From Zingiber officinale (taxonomy: Eukaryota; Streptophyta; Magnoliopsida; Zingiberales; Zingiberaceae): DNA of 64,000 bases. The notes beneath the pieces were generated by a model. It was not told the DNA's origin and did not search any database. It saw only the letters and a program-made list of their open reading frames with translations. Shown here in pieces: positions 45,944-56,746 of this stretch. Position 1 is the first letter of the stretch; the number at the start of each line of letters is the position of its first letter. The DNA lies in assembly GCF_018446385.1 (NCBI RefSeq), contig NC_055987.1, forward strand, positions 34,607,202-34,671,201. Reading direction: 5' to 3'. The position numbers were made by a program, and so were the translations under genes.

Positions 45944-46987
45944 TATAAAAGGGGTTTTCTTCCCCTTTTCTCACATCTTTGGCTGGTCTTTGGCTTGGGT
46001 CTCTTCCCCATTGCTTGGGGAAGGGTTCTCCCCCTTGGGGGAACCCTAGATCTTCCATCCTTCGCTGATCCATCCACCTCCAGAGCAAGGATTGCATCCA
46101 AGAAGACCGAAACTACATGGATAAGCTTTCTCTTCTTTTCTCCTTATATTTTGAGTTGTAGATTGCTTTATTTCTTGTCTCTTGATTGTAATTCCTTTGC
46201 TATGGAGTAGATCTCTAGATCTAGGATGTAGGGAGTATTTGTGATATGATTGTGATGTAAAACTCTTATGGATTTGCCAATTTTCTATTTCTATGATTTT
46301 GTCACATTTGTATCTATTTGATCTTGTATGGATTGTTGTGATTGGACTTAATAACCATGATCGATTGAATGTTTGAATATCTTGTGGATCTTGTAGAGGT
46401 AATTCCTCACTCGATTTTTCGAGGGACGTACGTGACAGGTACAAGCCCATGTAAGGACGTTTGAGGGACTATCTTGAAGGTAAAATAAGGTCATTCAAGA
46501 GGTAGGATAGAACTCATGAGCATTCATATTTTATATCTTAATGGGTTGAAGAGTGATGATTTCTATGTTGATTATCCAAGGGAAGCATGTGACAGGTGCA
46601 AGCCTGTGTAAGGACAACATATGATTCATTCCTAATTGATCATATTAGGTATATATTTCAGTCCTAGGCCGGTTGTCTATTGCAAGATTGCAAGAGAGAA
46701 CCAGCGACCTTTTACAAATTATGGACAATTGAGGAATAAGATTTGGTGGATCATCTACATTTCCTAGCATTACAAGGAAACCAAAATCGTAGAATCTATC
46801 ATTCCTCCATTCACTACACTCATTCTTTCTCTTTTCTTTTCTATTTCTCTTTAGAGTTTGTTAACAACTTTAGATTGTCTAGATAATTCACCGTGTGAAG
46901 TTAACTAGTGCTTAATCAACTGTCTCTGTGGATACGATAATCTTTTATATTACTTGCGATATTTTCGTACACTTGCGGAGGTCAACA
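45944..46987 (+). repeat. Athila-like LTR, copy ii, U3 missing
   Basis: It matches the R-U5 half of copies i and iii, from the tataaaagg position to ...GAGGTCAACA at 46987. The U3 with its CACGGCCGTGT palindromes is absent. The simplest reading is that the gypsy element at 42772-45943 inserted at the TATA box of this LTR. The right flank ATTCT would be one half of this LTR's own target duplication. Confidence 0.75.
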
Positions 46988-48932
46988 ATTCTCTCGTAAC
47001 CTAAACCCTTCCTCCTCCCGACTACGCGCGACGCCCCTTGCTTGGGCGAAGGAAAAAAAGGGAGCTAGGACTTCTTCTCCGGCGGCCAGCCAAAGGCCCA
47101 TTCCGAGGGCTTTACACACCTTCACGATCACCTCGTCGAGGAGAGCGCGTAGATGCGAGGAGTCACCAGAAATTTCGAGATTCTCCGAAACCCTAGAAGC
47201 TGATCTCGGTTGTGAGTCAAGGAAACTCGGTAAGTGCTTCTCACCTGCAGTAGGAGGAGCTTTCGGATCTTTGTTTCTTCTTGATTTTTGAAGCATGCTA
47301 TAAAGAAGTTGATTTTCAAAATATGCTGCCATGAATCTCAAAAATAAAATAAAAAGGGATTTGTATAGATTAGGCATGTAGTTTAGATTCTTCAGCCCTT
47401 ATAATTAGTGTTTCATGTTTAGATTTCTATTTGTTGTTACCTTAATGGGCACAATCGGATCATTTTGAGCCTTGCAGGTTTCGGATTTGGTTGCCAGGCA
47501 GTGAACATGAAATGGTTTAGTTTTTTCTTTTGAGCATGTAGTTTTCATTTCGTGGTCACTGCGATGAACAAAAATGGCCTATATATATATGTAGCATCTC
47601 AGTTTTAGACTTTTCCTTGCTGCAATGTGTGGGAACAGCCATCTGAATGAGTATGCAGTAGAATGGTTAGGTGCCTATTAGATATTTTAGAGGCTTATGG
47701 GCAGTTGTAAGTAAAACAAGATTAAGGTTTTTATAGGATTCCGAATTTCCAGAATTTGGATCCCCAGCAAGCCAAGTGCTTGAAGAGATGCCGAGGCATT
47801 TTATATGAGAAGTATTAACAGATAACAAGTATTTTACTTGAAGAGGCTAGTACTCGACTTTTGAGGTTGTCGTTAAACAAATCCAGGTGACCGATTCCGA
47901 GGTCTCGGCCCTGGTAAGACCATGGTCTTCACCCTCGTAGGACTGGTGGCTCGCCACCCCAGTTTCTATTAGGGAGTGTGCTTTGGTACTACGCCTGGGC
48001 CCAAGAGGATAATTATTATTATTTTGAAGTATAAAAGTATAAGTTTTGAATAAACGAAACAGCTATACATAGGTTTTATATTCCGACAAGTTTTAGTTTG
48101 ATTCGTGCTACGAAAGGGGCACGAACAGCCCCCTCTGGAGCTTACTGTTTAGCTTCAGTTTGTGCTATGAAATGGGCATGAACATATTTAGTTCTGGGAG
48201 TGTTCAGTTGGATCTTTAGTAGCTAATTTAGACATGAAGCTTTGATTTCCTGTGGAACTCTTTAGTAGGAACGGCTGGTGTGTTTACCATGCTGTTAGAC
48301 CTTTGGTTATTAATTCTTTAACATACAGTTTTAGATCTCTTCATTGTGTAGTTTAAGCATTTCAGTTTCAGATTTTCTTTTAGCATTCAGTTTTTAGTTC
48401 TGTATAGATATATATATGCACATTGAGTTTTTGTGAGTTAGACAACGCTTACTAAGCATCCGCTTATAGTTGCATTTCCTCTTACTGTAGATAAAGGAAA
48501 AGGGAAGCTATAGTGAAGGAAGACGACAAGGAGATGTGTGATGGGTGTGTGGTGACTGATGAATGGAAACCTTGGGACACTTCACTAAAAATTTATTAGA
48601 ATTCTATCTTTAGAGTGATAGGGAAACATAGATGGTTTAATTCCTTTTTGCATTGCTAGAATTGTTCTTTTCATATTGCTGGTTTTGTTCATAGAATTCT
48701 TCCGTTTAAATTTGCTATACACATTAGTCCCATTACTTCAGTTGTATCACAGTAGTTGAACCATTTCTGTCTCTTTATGAATTTCATGTCATGATGAACC
48801 GTAGCAAGTACCTACATTCATGTATGTTTCAGCTGCTGAATAACTTCATGTTCGAGTTTATGGAGAGTTCTAAGTATCACTATCAATAGCGTGAGCAAAT
48901 CTAGTTAAGTAAAGTTATAGTTAAGTAACGAC
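46988..48932 (+). repeat. Gypsy LTR 2, first segment (plus orientation)
   Basis: Read inverted it is homologous to the LTR at 42772-45943; shared landmarks include the ggtggctcgccaccc/actacgcctgggccc block and the actaagc-tag-ctgtag block. It starts inside the R region, cut by the Athila-like LTR. It is interrupted at 48932 by the gag-only element and continues at 55368-55408. Confidence 0.78.
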
Positions 48933-50416
48933 TATTAGGACCGATGATCTCGGTTAGAGAGGGGGGTGTGAATAGCCGCCCCAAATCCTTTCGCGTTTCT
49001 TCCTACGATTAGGGTTAGCGCAGCGGAAATGAAACGTAGAAACGAAAAGGAAGAAAACAAACCTCAAACTCGATGGATGTAACGAGGTTCGGAGGTGATA
49101 CTCCTACTCCTCGGCGTGTCCGTAAGGTGGACGAGCCTATCAATCCGTCGGTGGATGAGTCCCCGGAGAACCGGCTAATAAGTACTCCTTGTGGGTGGAG
49201 AAACCTCGCCACAATAACTTGCAACAGCAATATGGAAATACAAAGAAGAGCAAGAACAAAATACACAATGAATGTACAAATACTCGCTTGCCTTCTCGTC
49301 GACTAAAGTCCCGGATGAAGCACCAACTTCACGGACGAATGCCGAAAGCAACTCGATCAAGAAGCTCACCGGCTTCGAGCTCAAGAACTCAAGAGCACAG
49401 CAGTGAAGTAGAAGCTTGGACGGAAGAAGAGTGAGAGTTACCGCCAGAAGCCCTCATCCTCTTATACCGCATCCACCGAAGAAGAAGCCGAAGGTAAGAC
49501 CGTTGGCTCGGCGGATAGTTACAGACCGATCGGTGGCTCGATCGGTCCAGATACTGATCGTCACGGGACCGATCAGAGCTTCTGATCGGTCCAGGACCGA
49601 TCAGCATTCCCCTTCCTTTTCTCCGAACTTTTGCCTTCGATCGTTGTTTCCGATCGGTGCGGACCGATCGAGATAACTCGATGAGCTCTTGTTTACTTGA
49701 TCGGTCACCATCGATCCGGATACCGATGTATCACCGGATCGATCCATCGATCGATCCGGTTTTTTTTGCCCAAACCAAGTCCCAAACCTTCCAAACCAAC
49801 ATCCGGTCAACCTTGACCTATTGGTACATCATGCTTAGCATCCGGTCACTCCCTTGACCTGCTAAGACTCCCCACCAAGTGTCCGGTCAATCCCTTTGAC
49901 CCACTTGGACTTTTCTCTTCGTGCCAAGTATCCGGTCACTCCCTTGACCTACTTGACCTTCACAATACCAGATGTCTGATCACCCTTGATCCATCTGGAT
50001 TTTCCCTTGCCCGGCTTCACTCACTAGGACTTTCACTTAGCTTCACTCACTAGGGTTTTCACCTGGCTTCACTCACCAGGTTTTCCAATCTGCCCGGCTT
50101 CACTCACCAGGACTTTCCCACTGCCTGGCTTCACTCACCAAGACTTTCCCTTTCACCTAGCTTCACTCACTAGGATTTTCATTCTGCCTAACATCCCAGT
50201 TAGGACTTCCCAGTCAAGTATCCAGTCAACCTTGACCTACTTGACTCTTCTTCATTCAACCTGATCAGACCTTGATCAGTATCTCTCCGTATGGACAACT
50301 GCACCTGCATTGTCCATGTCTACATGTATTTCTGTATTGTCAAACATCGAAACCATGACTAAGGTTTACGCTTGGTCAACTAGGTCAACCTTGACCTACT
50401 GGAAATTGCACCAAAA
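48933..50416 (-). repeat. 3' LTR of the gag-only element
   Basis: On the plus strand it starts TATTAGGACC (TGTTAGGACC in the other LTR) and ends GCACCAAAA (GCACCAACA in the other). It holds GACCGATC palindromes at 49515-49760 and hairpin repeats at 49795-50230. ORFs at 49015-49857 recur in the other LTR and are not protein-like. Confidence 0.88.
49795..50230 (-). repeat. Hairpin repeats with covarying arms in the gag-only element
   Basis: Plus-strand arms: CTTAGCA/TGCTAAG (49834, 49860), CCAAGTG/CACTTGG (49875, 49902) and CCAGATG/CATCTGG (49968, 49992). Each encloses a tccggtca...tgacc core, the inverse of the core in the Sirevirus and D LTRs. From about 50010 smaller units CCTAG/CTAGG and CCTGG/CCAGG enclose CTTCACTCA. 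Confidence 0.85.
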
Positions 50417-52231
50417 ATCTCCCCCTTTTTTATGTTTGACAATACCTTTAAGTTAGGCTAATCCAATAGCCTCAACTTTCCTCATGCCACTAGGTAATGA
50501 AACATAAGTTACAACCTTACGTTCTCCTTCTAAGAAGGCAACCTCCTTCTTAGATAATGAAGGCCTAACTTAAACCCTTCATTCTCCCCCTATTGGCACA
50601 CATCAACAAACTCTCCCCCTGAAGAGTAAGTTATCGTTGTTCACAACTTTACTCGTCGTGATCAACAAACTCTCCCACTAACTCCAATGTTCTTCCTTGA
50701 ACATTCTCTAGACATTCTTCCCCTTTTTGACACACATCAAAAGGAGTGAATTAAGGTCAAGAGTTTCTTCCTAATGAAAGTCCCATACCTTTCATTGAAA
50801 CCCTTAATTTCCCCCTTGATACTAAATTCAACAATCAACTTAGTGATAATTCCATATCACTCATCCTTAAAACTTTCGACGAGTAAAAACTCCCCCTAAA
50901 GGTCAAATCCCCCTTGACCATTGCACCAACAATGTCTTGGAGAGTTTCAAACCTTTAGAAATCCAAAACACCAACTCCCAGCTGAAATTTCAGACAAAAC
51001 AATCGAAAATCAGCAAGTTGGCACGCGCTGATCGGTCACCAGACCGATCAGACCGATCCACACTCTCCTGGATCGGTCCTAGTGACCGATCCACACTTTC
51101 CTGGACCGATCAGAATCCTCTCTGATCGGTCCACAAGTCTGATATCAGAATTTCTGATTTTCCTCCCGAAATTCAGAAACTCCTAGAAAATTACAGAAAA
51201 TTCCAAAAATTGTGAAAATTTGAGAATACATTCCTCATAACATATAATATCAAGGAAAAATAGTTTTCTATGAAAATAACTTCCCTTTTCAAATCTTGAT
51301 ACAAAGTTCAAAAGTCTTTGAAATAGCTCAAAGTTAACTCATTTTGTATCACTTTGCTCAATGATGAATGCTATCACTAGAAAAGCTTCATCAAGGTTTT
51401 TCAAATCAATTTTGAAATGATTTTAAACCATTTAATTTAGGACCACAATCTTTGGGCTAAATGTACATGACTTGTACATAAGCTTTCCCTATGATCCCCA
51501 ATTTTAAATTAGGCTCATCTAGGTACAAGAACTATGCACCTTGTTCCTAACTCATCATCCTAATATCTCACACACATCTAAGGTGTATCAAACACATCCA
51601 AGTCAATTTTGATGTGAGATATGGGTTTAGGTTATCTTAGGCTAAGGTCTCATGCATTTTCTAAACATCAATTTGATCTCCATATCAAATTATGTTTTTA
51701 ACCTTAAATCAATTTCATTGATTATAAATGCAAGAGAAGATGACATGGCATAAAATGATATCATACATAATAACATGTGCCAGTGTCATGATGTCATGGC
51801 ATAAAGTATGAAACTTAAATAAAGCATGACATTTAAACAACCTAAGCATTATCATGACATTTTAAATGATCATAAAATAAATATGATGTCATGACATGAC
51901 ATATGACAAACAATATATGGAAAATAACATGTAAAGGTATAGGAAATACCTAATTCTAGCCTTAGTTGCCATTTTTGGCAGTTTTGATCATTTTGCCATA
52001 GGTTCTATATTCCTAAGAGTAATAGACCTAAAATCATATACCAAAGATCACTATGTGCCAATTGACTCTAGAGAACTCCTCAAATGTGATTGGCACATCC
52101 TAATCACCTTAGGAATAGCTTTCCATTTCATTTTCAAGGCTTGATTACACCTTGAAAATTCCTAAAGTGCCACCTTTTGCCAAGATTAGGTTAACTACCT
52201 ATTCAAGTAAGGTTGACACACCCTAACTCAT
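50417..52231 (-). other. 3' noncoding half of the gag-only element
   Basis: About 1.8 kb without any supported ORF, where an autonomous copia element would carry pol. It includes the polypurine tract next to the LTR, several ctccccct words (polypurine on the minus strand; about 50600, 50640, 50890), one short GACCGATC palindrome group at 51030-51130, and a region repeating catgacat words at 51740-51930. Confidence 0.65.
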
Positions 52232-53707
52232 CTAGTGTGATAAAATCACGCTACTAGGAACCCAATACCTATTGGAGCTCATTGGGTTCACTAAGTATTC
52301 ACTAGGGATGACTTCCCTAGCAACCCTTCTAATGACCCTCCTAGGCTTTGAAGCCTTGGTCATTTGGGACTCATCAAGATCAACTCTAGGGGTGACCCCC
52401 CTTGTGACCTTGGTGATGGTCTTTCTAGCCCTAGGTCTTGTTCCATAATCGAATGGAACATTGTGATAAGTGGGCTTGACCACTTGGGACTTAGGTTTGT
52501 GACCCAAACCTTTCATGTCCTTGGACTTGGGTTTTTGACCCTTAGACCCTAGAGTTGACTTCTCTAAATTTTTAAGGGTCTTTTCTAAAGTGTCAAGTCT
52601 TGACCTCAAGACTTGATTCTCCTTTTCTAATACCTCAAGTTTTAATTTGTCATTATTCTTTGAGGTACTCCTAGGCATATGTCTAGTAGTTTTGGGATTC
52701 CTATCTAGGTTTCCCTTAACCTTAGATGAGTTGATCCTAGGGTTGGCTTTCCTAGTGTTATCCTTATCTAGGCTCACATGTTTGGCACCTAAGCATGTGT
52801 ATCGATTTCTATAATTATCATGCTTATCATTATTGTTAATTGCAATCAAACTACTAGCATGCATCTTACTAGTATTGCAATAATGTGCCTTAGAGATTAC
52901 CTTAGGGTTTGCCTTAGCTCCCCCTATCGATGTGCTCGGTCTCTTGTCCTTGTGAGATTGCCTCCCCCTCGGACATTGGCTCCTATAGTGTCCCCTTCGC
53001 TTGCATTGGAAGCACACCACGTGCTCCTTGCTCTTGCGTATCGGGACTCCGGCTTCCTTGATCTTTGGCGCCGGTGGAGTCTTTCTAACCCTCTTTGGAC
53101 ATTTACTCTTGTAATGTCCAAATTCCCTACACTCAAAGCACATTATGTGTAATTTATTTGAAATTGAGATGCTTGAGTTACCTAGGGTTGAGGATGGATG
53201 AAGACTCTCTTCTTCATCCCTTCCGGAGGTAGAAGCTTCTTCCTTTTGCTCCATTCTTGAAGAAGAACTCTCCTCCTCTTCTTCTTTAGATGTTGAGTAG
53301 CCCTCAACTTCTAATTCCTCTCCTCCATAATGTGAGCTACTTGGCTCACTTGACTCCTCTTCATGACTTGAAATGGAGCTTCCCTCATGGAGCTTGGCCA
53401 AGTTGTTCCACAACTCCTTGGCATTGTTATATCCACCTACCTTACACAAAATGTCATTAGGTAATGAAAATTCAAGAGTTTTCGTTACCTCATCGTTGAT
53501 TGTGGATTGGTGGATTTGCTCCTTCGTCCACTTTTTCTTCTCTAGGGTTTTTCCGTCTTTATCCACCGGATGGGTAAACCCTACTTGCACACAACTCCAA
53601 TGAACTAGGTTAGTCATAAGAAAGTACTTCATCCTTACCTTCCAAAACGCGAAGTCGTCGCGATCGTAGAAGGGTGGAATCGTGACGTCTTCTACAAGTT
53701 GATCCAT
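52232..53707 (-). CDS. gag: Sirevirus-like gag, shortened core, two zinc knuckles
   Basis: A 491-residue open frame from the ATG at 53707. Residues 1-108 match the start of the Sirevirus gag (FWKVRMKYFL, NNAKELWNNLAKLHEGSS). The sequence then passes directly into an acidic Glu/Ser linker (about 112-185), so the second half of the UBN2 core seen in the gag at 64-1710 is missing. Two zinc knuckles follow: CFECREFGHYKSKC at 190-203 and CFQCKRRGHYRSQC at 232-245. A coiled coil lies at about 352-386, and the C-terminal basic region ends near a NRYWVPSS motif. The other Sirevirus gag here has one knuckle. The frame is intact, so selection for the protein is plausible; the shortened core could mean it only co-assembles with a full-length gag. 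Confidence 0.85.
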   Translation of the reverse strand: MDQLVEDVTIPPFYDRDDFAFWKVRMKYFLMTNLVHWSCVQVGFTHPVDKDGKTLEKKKWTKEQIHQSTINDEVTKTLEFSLPNDILCKVGGYNNAKELWNNLAKLHEGSSISSHEEESSEPSSSHYGGEELEVEGYSTSKEEEEESSSSRMEQKEEASTSGRDEEESLHPSSTLGNSSISISNKLHIMCFECREFGHYKSKCPKRVRKTPPAPKIKEAGVPIRKSKEHVVCFQCKRRGHYRSQCPRGRQSHKDKRPSTSIGGAKANPKVISKAHYCNTSKMHASSLIAINNNDKHDNYRNRYTCLGAKHVSLDKDNTRKANPRINSSKVKGNLDRNPKTTRHMPRSTSKNNDKLKLEVLEKENQVLRSRLDTLEKTLKNLEKSTLGSKGQKPKSKDMKGLGHKPKSQVVKPTYHNVPFDYGTRPRARKTITKVTRGVTPRVDLDESQMTKASKPRRVIRRVAREVIPSEYLVNPMSSNRYWVPSSVILSH

Positions 53708-53755
53708 TCTCTAGCTCGTGCTCCCCCGGGTGTTGATCCAACGAAGAGCGACCTT

Positions 53756-53767
53756 GCTTTGATACCA
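53756..53767 (-). promoter_or_regulatory. Primer-binding site of the gag-only element
   Basis: On the minus strand TGGTATCAAAGC follows the LTR after two bases. It differs at one base from the usual initiator tRNA-Met complement TGGTATCAGAGC. Confidence 0.82.
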
Positions 53768-53769
53768 CT

Positions 53770-55362
53770 TGTTAGGACCGATGATCTCGGCTAGAGAGGG
53801 GGGTGTGAATAGCCGCCCCAAATCCTTTCGCGTTTCTTCCTACGATTAGGGTTAGCGCAGCGGAAATGAAACGTAGAAACGAAAAGGAAGAAAACAAACC
53901 TCAAACTCGATGGATGTAACGAGGTTCGGAGGTGATACTCCTACTCCTCGGCGTGCCCGTAAGGTGGACAAGCCTATCAATCCGTCGGTGGATGAGTCCC
54001 CGGAGAACCGGCTAATAAGTACTCCTTGTGGGTGGAGAAACCTCGCCACAATAACTTGCAACAGCAATATGGAAATACAAAGAAGAGCAAGAACAAAATA
54101 CACAATGAATGTACAAATACTCGCTTGCCTTCTCGTCGACTGAAGTCCCGGATGAAGCACCAACTTCACGGACGAATGCCAACAAGCTCACCCGAAGCTT
54201 CAGAGCTCAGCAAAGCTCAAGAGCACAACAGTGAAGAAGCAGAAGCTTCGGACCAGAAGAAGAGTGAGAGAGTTACCACACTGTAGAAGCCCTCAGCCCT
54301 CTTATACCTGCATCCACCTGCGAAGAAGAAGCCAGAAGACAGAAGACCGTTGGCTCTAACGGATAGTGACCGATCGGTGGCTGATCGGTCCAGACTCGAT
54401 CGGTCCCGGGACCGATCGAGCTTCCTGATCGGTCGAGGACCGATCAGCATCATCCTTCCTTTTCTCTCGAACTTTTGCCTTTTGATCGTTGTTTCTGATC
54501 GGTGCGGACCGATCATATAACACTCGATGAGCTACGGTTTGATTCGACGGTCACCGGACCGATCCGGATATCGATGTATCACCGGATCGATCCATTGATC
54601 GATCGAGCTTGGTTTTGCCCAAACCAAGTCCCAAACCTTCCAAACCAACATCCGGTCAACCTTGACCTATTGGTACATCATGCTTAGCATCCGGTCACTC
54701 CCTTGACCTGCTAAGACTCCCCACCAAGTGTCGGTCAATCCCTTTGACCCACTTGGACTTTTCTCTTCGTGCAAGTATCCGGTCACTCCCTTGACCTACT
54801 TGACCTTCACAATACCGGATGTCCGATCACCCTTGATCCATCTGGATTTTCCTTGCCTCACTCACCGGGACTTTCACCTAGCTTCACTCACTAGGGTTTT
54901 CACCGGCTTCACTCACGTTTTCCAATCTGCCTTCACTCACCGGGACTTTCCCACTGCCTGCTTCACTCACCGTGACTTTCCTTTCACCTAGCTTCACTCA
55001 CTAGGGTTTCACAGCTTCACTCAGGGTTTTCCAATCTGCCCGGCTTCACTCACCAGGACTTTCCCACTGCCTGGCTTCACTCACCAGGACTTTCCCTTTC
55101 ACCTAGCTTCACTCACTAGGATTTTCATTCTGCCTAACATCCCAGTTAGGACTTCCCAGTCAAGTATCCGGTCAACCTTGACTTACTTGACTCTTCTTCA
55201 TTCAACCTGATCAGACCTTGATCAGTATCTCTCCGTATGGACAACTGCACCTGCATTGTCCATGTCTACATGTATTTCTAAATTGTCAAACATCGAAACC
55301 ATGACCAAGGTTTACGCTTGGTCAACTAGGTCAACCTTGACCTACTGGAAATTGCACCAACA
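53770..55362 (-). repeat. 5' LTR of the gag-only element
   Basis: On the plus strand it runs TGTTAGGACC to GCACCAACA. It is about 110 bp longer than the other LTR because it has more cttcactcac repeats (54850-55130), while some palindromes near 54340-54610 are shortened. Confidence 0.88.
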
Positions 55363-55367
55363 ACGAC

Positions 55368-55408
55368 CACCTTTACAGACTAGTAAAGAGGAGGGTAGGG
55401 TCGTTACA
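55368..55408 (+). repeat. Gypsy LTR 2, terminal segment
   Basis: Forty-one bases ending GGGTCGTTACA continue the LTR that stops at 48932. No primer site follows at 55409, so this is either a solo LTR or a 3' LTR. Confidence 0.75.
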
Positions 55409-56279
55409 CTTCTTCTGTTCAATTTCCTCCTTATTCTCTTCACCAATGGAAATAAACACAGAGTTTTCTTCTCAAGCACAAAAGCTCTCTTTTCTTCTCC
55501 TTAATCTTCTCACCCAAGGAAGAAATGTAACATCACATGTTGCCCTCATCCAACAGCAAGCGTAGCCCTCAACCCTCATATCTTCATTCGCTTCTCATAT
55601 TTTCACGATGTGTATTTTTTTGATAGACTTTGCCATTGTTTACTTCAACAATTATTAATTATGAAGTAATATATGATAATTATTTGGGTAATAAAATTGA
55701 TGAAGTAAATATCATTTTAGACTATGTAGGTTAAAAAATACAATCCTCACTTCTAATTTTAAGTAACATTTTGCTTCGTAATATTTTTGTCATAAAGTAG
55801 TAAGTCAAAAAATAAAATTTATAATTTCTAAGTGCTAAAGTAATAAGTTTGAACCAGTTAAAATACTAAGTCTATGGCGAGGAGAATGACGAGAGGAAAT
55901 GTTTATTTTATAAAAATGAAAGTGAAAGAAAGAATGACGTGGAATTGAAAAAAATTATGCAGACTCACTACGAGGATTGTCTGCAATGTTCTGTAGCAAA
56001 ATGTTTGTTAACAATTTTGTATATAGTATTATTTCTAAAAGTGTATAGTATATATAATATATTTCCTACAATTAAATAACTGATATATATTACAGAATTA
56101 TATACTCGATAAATATTGCATTCTTTCTATATATATGACAATACATAATTTAAAAGTAGATAAAAATAGTAAGCTTTCTTAAAGTGTATGACCACTTTGC
56201 CACTAATTATAGGATCGGTTATGTTATTTGTTATATTTTCTTTTTAATTGTACTCTCCTATTTTCACTTCTTGGAACAA
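55409..56279. other. AT-rich intergenic region
   Basis: No gene or transposon ends are recognised. The last 100 bp is the probable promoter of the cysteine-rich peptide gene. Confidence 0.45.
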
Positions 56280-56288
56280 TATATATAC
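56280..56288 (+). promoter_or_regulatory. TATA box of the cysteine-rich peptide gene
   Basis: tatatatac lies 76-84 bp upstream of the ATG at 56364, a normal spacing for a short plant leader. Confidence 0.55.
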
Positions 56289-56363
56289 TCATCATGCACC
56301 ACTATTATAATTACACAATAAATACAAAATAGAAAAAACTCAAAAGCTAATTAGTACTACATA

Positions 56364-56703
56364 ATGTCTCGAGTTTCAATTCTTTGTGTATTTCTTTTGT
56401 TTACAACTCTATGCCTTGCAAGTAAGTAAACACCATTTAAATATTCCATGCAAATTTTATTGAATTTATTTGTTACATATTGTTCATATATCCTAATGTT
56501 GACTATTATTTTTTGGTTAAATTATAGATTGCTCTGATGCGACCAATTGTTGTTCGGAATATAAAAATTGGGGTGATAGACAACAAGCAAGTTGTAGAGG
56601 TGCTAGTGATACTAGTGCGTGCAACACTTGGTGTTCAAATTCATGTAGAGGAGGGGAATGTAAAGTACGAAATGGACACCAAGTTTGTCATTGTTATTGT
56701 TAA
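56364..56703 (+). CDS. Secreted cysteine-rich, defensin-like peptide (two exons)
   Basis: Exon 1 (56364-56421) encodes 19 residues forming a hydrophobic signal peptide that ends in LCLA, then one base of the next codon. The intron has GT at 56422 (gtaagt) and AG at 56526-56527. Exon 2 (56528-56703) completes the Asn codon and ends at TAA 56701-56703; total 77 residues. The mature part of about 58 residues has 11 cysteines with spacing C-x5-CC-x13-C-x8-C-x3-C-x3-C-x4-C-x8-C-x-C-x-C. It ends in a gamma-core-like GxC-x8-C-x-C, and two C-x3-C pairs recall the CS-alpha-beta fold of plant defensin-like proteins. One intron right after the signal peptide is the usual structure of this family. The role (defence or cell signalling) is inferred from class only. 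The longest open frame here (56537-56746) is in another frame and is not the gene. Confidence 0.8.
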
Positions 56704-56722
56704 TCATAGTGTAAAGTTGGAG

Positions 56723-56728
56723 AATAAA
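56723..56728 (+). terminator. Probable polyadenylation signal of the cysteine-rich peptide gene
   Basis: AATAAA lies 20 bp after the stop codon; another near-match (gaaataaaa) follows at about 56751. Confidence 0.5.
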
Positions 56729-56746
56729 TTATATTATCCATCTTGA

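Larger units (their letters stand above)
48933..55362 (-). mobile_element. Complete gag-only LTR retrotransposon (TR-GAG type, Sirevirus-related)
   Basis: A 6430-bp element with exact target duplication ACGAC at 48928-48932 and 55363-55367. On the minus strand: 5' LTR 55362-53770 (1593 bp), primer-binding site 53767-53756, gag 53707-52232, about 1.8 kb of AT-rich noncoding sequence, polypurine tract (gggggagat, near 50417-50430) and 3' LTR 50416-48933 (1484 bp). Protease, integrase, RT and RNase H are absent, so it depends on another element's enzymes. The LTRs are nearly identical apart from indels in tandem repeats, which points to recent movement. The tail ttcacacccccc at the LTR end and the hairpin repeats link it to the sireviruses. 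Confidence 0.88.

Noticed and set aside
52820..53152. Plus-strand ORF of 110 codons
   Set aside because: Antisense shadow of the zinc-knuckle region of the minus-strand gag.
56537..56746. A 69-codon single-exon gene
   Set aside because: It overlaps exon 2 of the cysteine-rich peptide gene in another frame, lacks a signal peptide and loses the cysteine pattern.
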